A stretch of DNA of 14,427 nt, taken from assembly GCA_031549115.1 (NCBI GenBank), contig JAVBQJ010000048.1, positions 1 to 14,427 on the forward strand. The letters run 5' to 3'. This document shows, one piece after another, positions 13,972 through 14,427 of the stretch. Under the pieces are notes generated by a model. That model worked only from the letters and a program-made list of their open reading frames with translations, did no database searches and was not told the DNA's origin. A program made the position numbers and the translations under genes. Position 1 is the stretch's first letter. Each line of letters begins with the position of its first letter. This DNA comes from JAVBQJ01 sp031549115. Its GTDB lineage: Bacteria; Verrucomicrobiota; Lentisphaeria; Victivallales; Victivallaceae.

Positions 13972-14265
13972 GTGGGGGCTCCTCGCCCCCACGCCCCCCG
14001 GCAGGGTCACCGACCCTGCACCTCTGCTGCGGATATGGCTGCGCCATATCCTCCGCGACCTTTTGGAATATCTTCCGGGAGCGCCTGTCGCCGCATCAAA
14101 CCGGCCAGACCACCACCAAAGCCGCCACCTTTACCGACAATCCACGTCCGGTCCCTCCGGGGGAAACTCGCCGTTTCCCCCAGCTACCCCCTTCGGGACC
14201 CACGCCCGTCGTCGGCTCCATCCGCGATCCCCGTTTTATGATTTTGCATCGCAAAATCGTAAAAC
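13972..14265 (+). repeat. Second GC-rich hairpin mosaic
   Basis: The gap 13930-14378 holds no credible gene. It contains GTGGGGGC-TCCTC-GCCCCCAC (13972-13992); GCAGGGTC-ACC-GACCCTGC (14001-14019); GGATATGGC-TGC-GCCATATCC (14031-14051); GGGGGAAAC-TCGCC-GTTTCCCCC (14159-14181) nested within GGTCCC/GGGACC (14150-14200); and a 15-bp stem with one wobble pair around ATC (14233-14247 with 14251-14265). Arms are almost perfect and loops are three to five bases. The style matches 4902-5198 but the arm sequences differ. It lies upstream of the UDP-glucuronate decarboxylase gene. Confidence 0.6.
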
Positions 14266-14298
14266 ATACGTTAAAAAGGTTTGAGGGGGATGAGAGGA

Positions 14299-14323
14299 GG
14301 GGGTTCGGGGGAGGGGAGCAGGG
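14299..14323 (+). other. G-quadruplex-capable G-run cluster
   Basis: Four G runs (5, 5, 4 and 3) separated by loops of 3, 1 and 4 bases, with another G5 at 14285-14289. This meets the usual G3+N1-7 rule. It sits on the strand opposite to the flanking genes, just past the stop of the gene ending at 14379. It may simply be part of the GC-rich repeat block. Confidence 0.4.
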
Positions 14324-14378
14324 AGCCCCATTACTCAAAAGGGGTACCTTCTCCCCACCCCCGTGCCGTCTCCCCGAG

Positions 14379-14427
14379 TTAGCCAAATAACGGTTTGATC
14401 ACGGCGGCCGCGCAGGCCAGGCCGAAG
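14379..14427 (-). CDS. 3' end of a minus-strand gene (partial)
   Basis: Reading leftward from the window edge, one frame gives FGLACAAAVIKPLFG and then TAA (14381-14379). Codons are mostly G or C at the third position (TTC GGC CTG GCC TGC GCG GCC), like the real genes here. The small and hydrophobic residues suggest the end of a membrane protein. Only 15 residues are visible, so no product can be named. Confidence 0.4.
   Translation of the reverse strand, partial: FGLACAAAVIKPLFG

Noticed and set aside
12889..14241. 450-codon open frame on the plus strand across the UDP-glucuronate decarboxylase gene
   Set aside because: The minus strand encodes an intact enzyme with all NAD-binding and catalytic residues; the plus frame is its shadow.
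14096..14386. 96-codon minus-strand frame in the right-hand spacer
   Set aside because: It runs through hairpin arms and the G-run cluster, is Pro/Gly/Ser-rich and overlaps the likely end of another gene.

Overview
The window looks like a chromosomal piece of a Gram-negative member of the PVC group, most likely a gut Lentisphaerota (Victivallis-like). The basis is indirect. It has high GC with a strong third-position GC bias. It carries a pseudopilin with an FTLIELLVVIAIIAILA start and an H-X9-DG motif, a type hugely expanded in Lentisphaerota and Planctomycetota. That gene sits beside AraC regulators and sugar-active enzymes (DUF4838, DUF2961/GH172). An LPS-heptose kinase points to an outer membrane.

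Layout: (1) 1-4887: the start of an unknown minus-strand gene (1-49) and an AraC-type regulator on the minus strand. Divergent from it run an H-X9-DG pseudopilin, a secreted 557-residue barrel-like protein with a C-terminal carbohydrate-binding-like domain, and a DUF4838 protein whose gene touches its neighbour. This reads as one regulated carbohydrate-use locus. (2) 4888-5382: a gene-free mosaic of hairpins with a perfect 28-bp palindrome. (3) 5383-7782: a small DUF6868-like membrane protein with its own promoter, then a GH172 enzyme divergent from a second AraC regulator. Their shared 107-bp spacer holds an 11-bp direct repeat at 21-bp spacing, a typical AraC-family operator layout. (4) 8185-9201: heptose-7-phosphate kinase. 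(5) 9206-12877: two minus-strand genes resembling phage tail-fibre proteins, with no other phage gene in view. (6) 12964-13929: UDP-glucuronate decarboxylase, preceded by a second hairpin mosaic (13930-14378) and the last codons of another minus-strand gene.

The most unusual content is intergenic. Two related elements of about 260-280 bp (E1, 1965-2225; E2, 7797-8072) each begin just after the stop codon of a plus-strand gene. They share the same order of stem-loops, and several stems differ by compensatory changes. One long stem carries an identical 13-nt loop. Read on the minus strand, each element ends in a hairpin followed by a T-rich tract, as an intrinsic terminator does. A 26-bp stretch matching only that edge lies directly after the GH172 stop codon (5744-5769). 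I regard this family as the best candidate for an undescribed structured RNA or non-autonomous mobile repeat. The two hairpin mosaics look like separate repeat types. No rRNA, tRNA, CRISPR array, integrase or transposase gene was seen.
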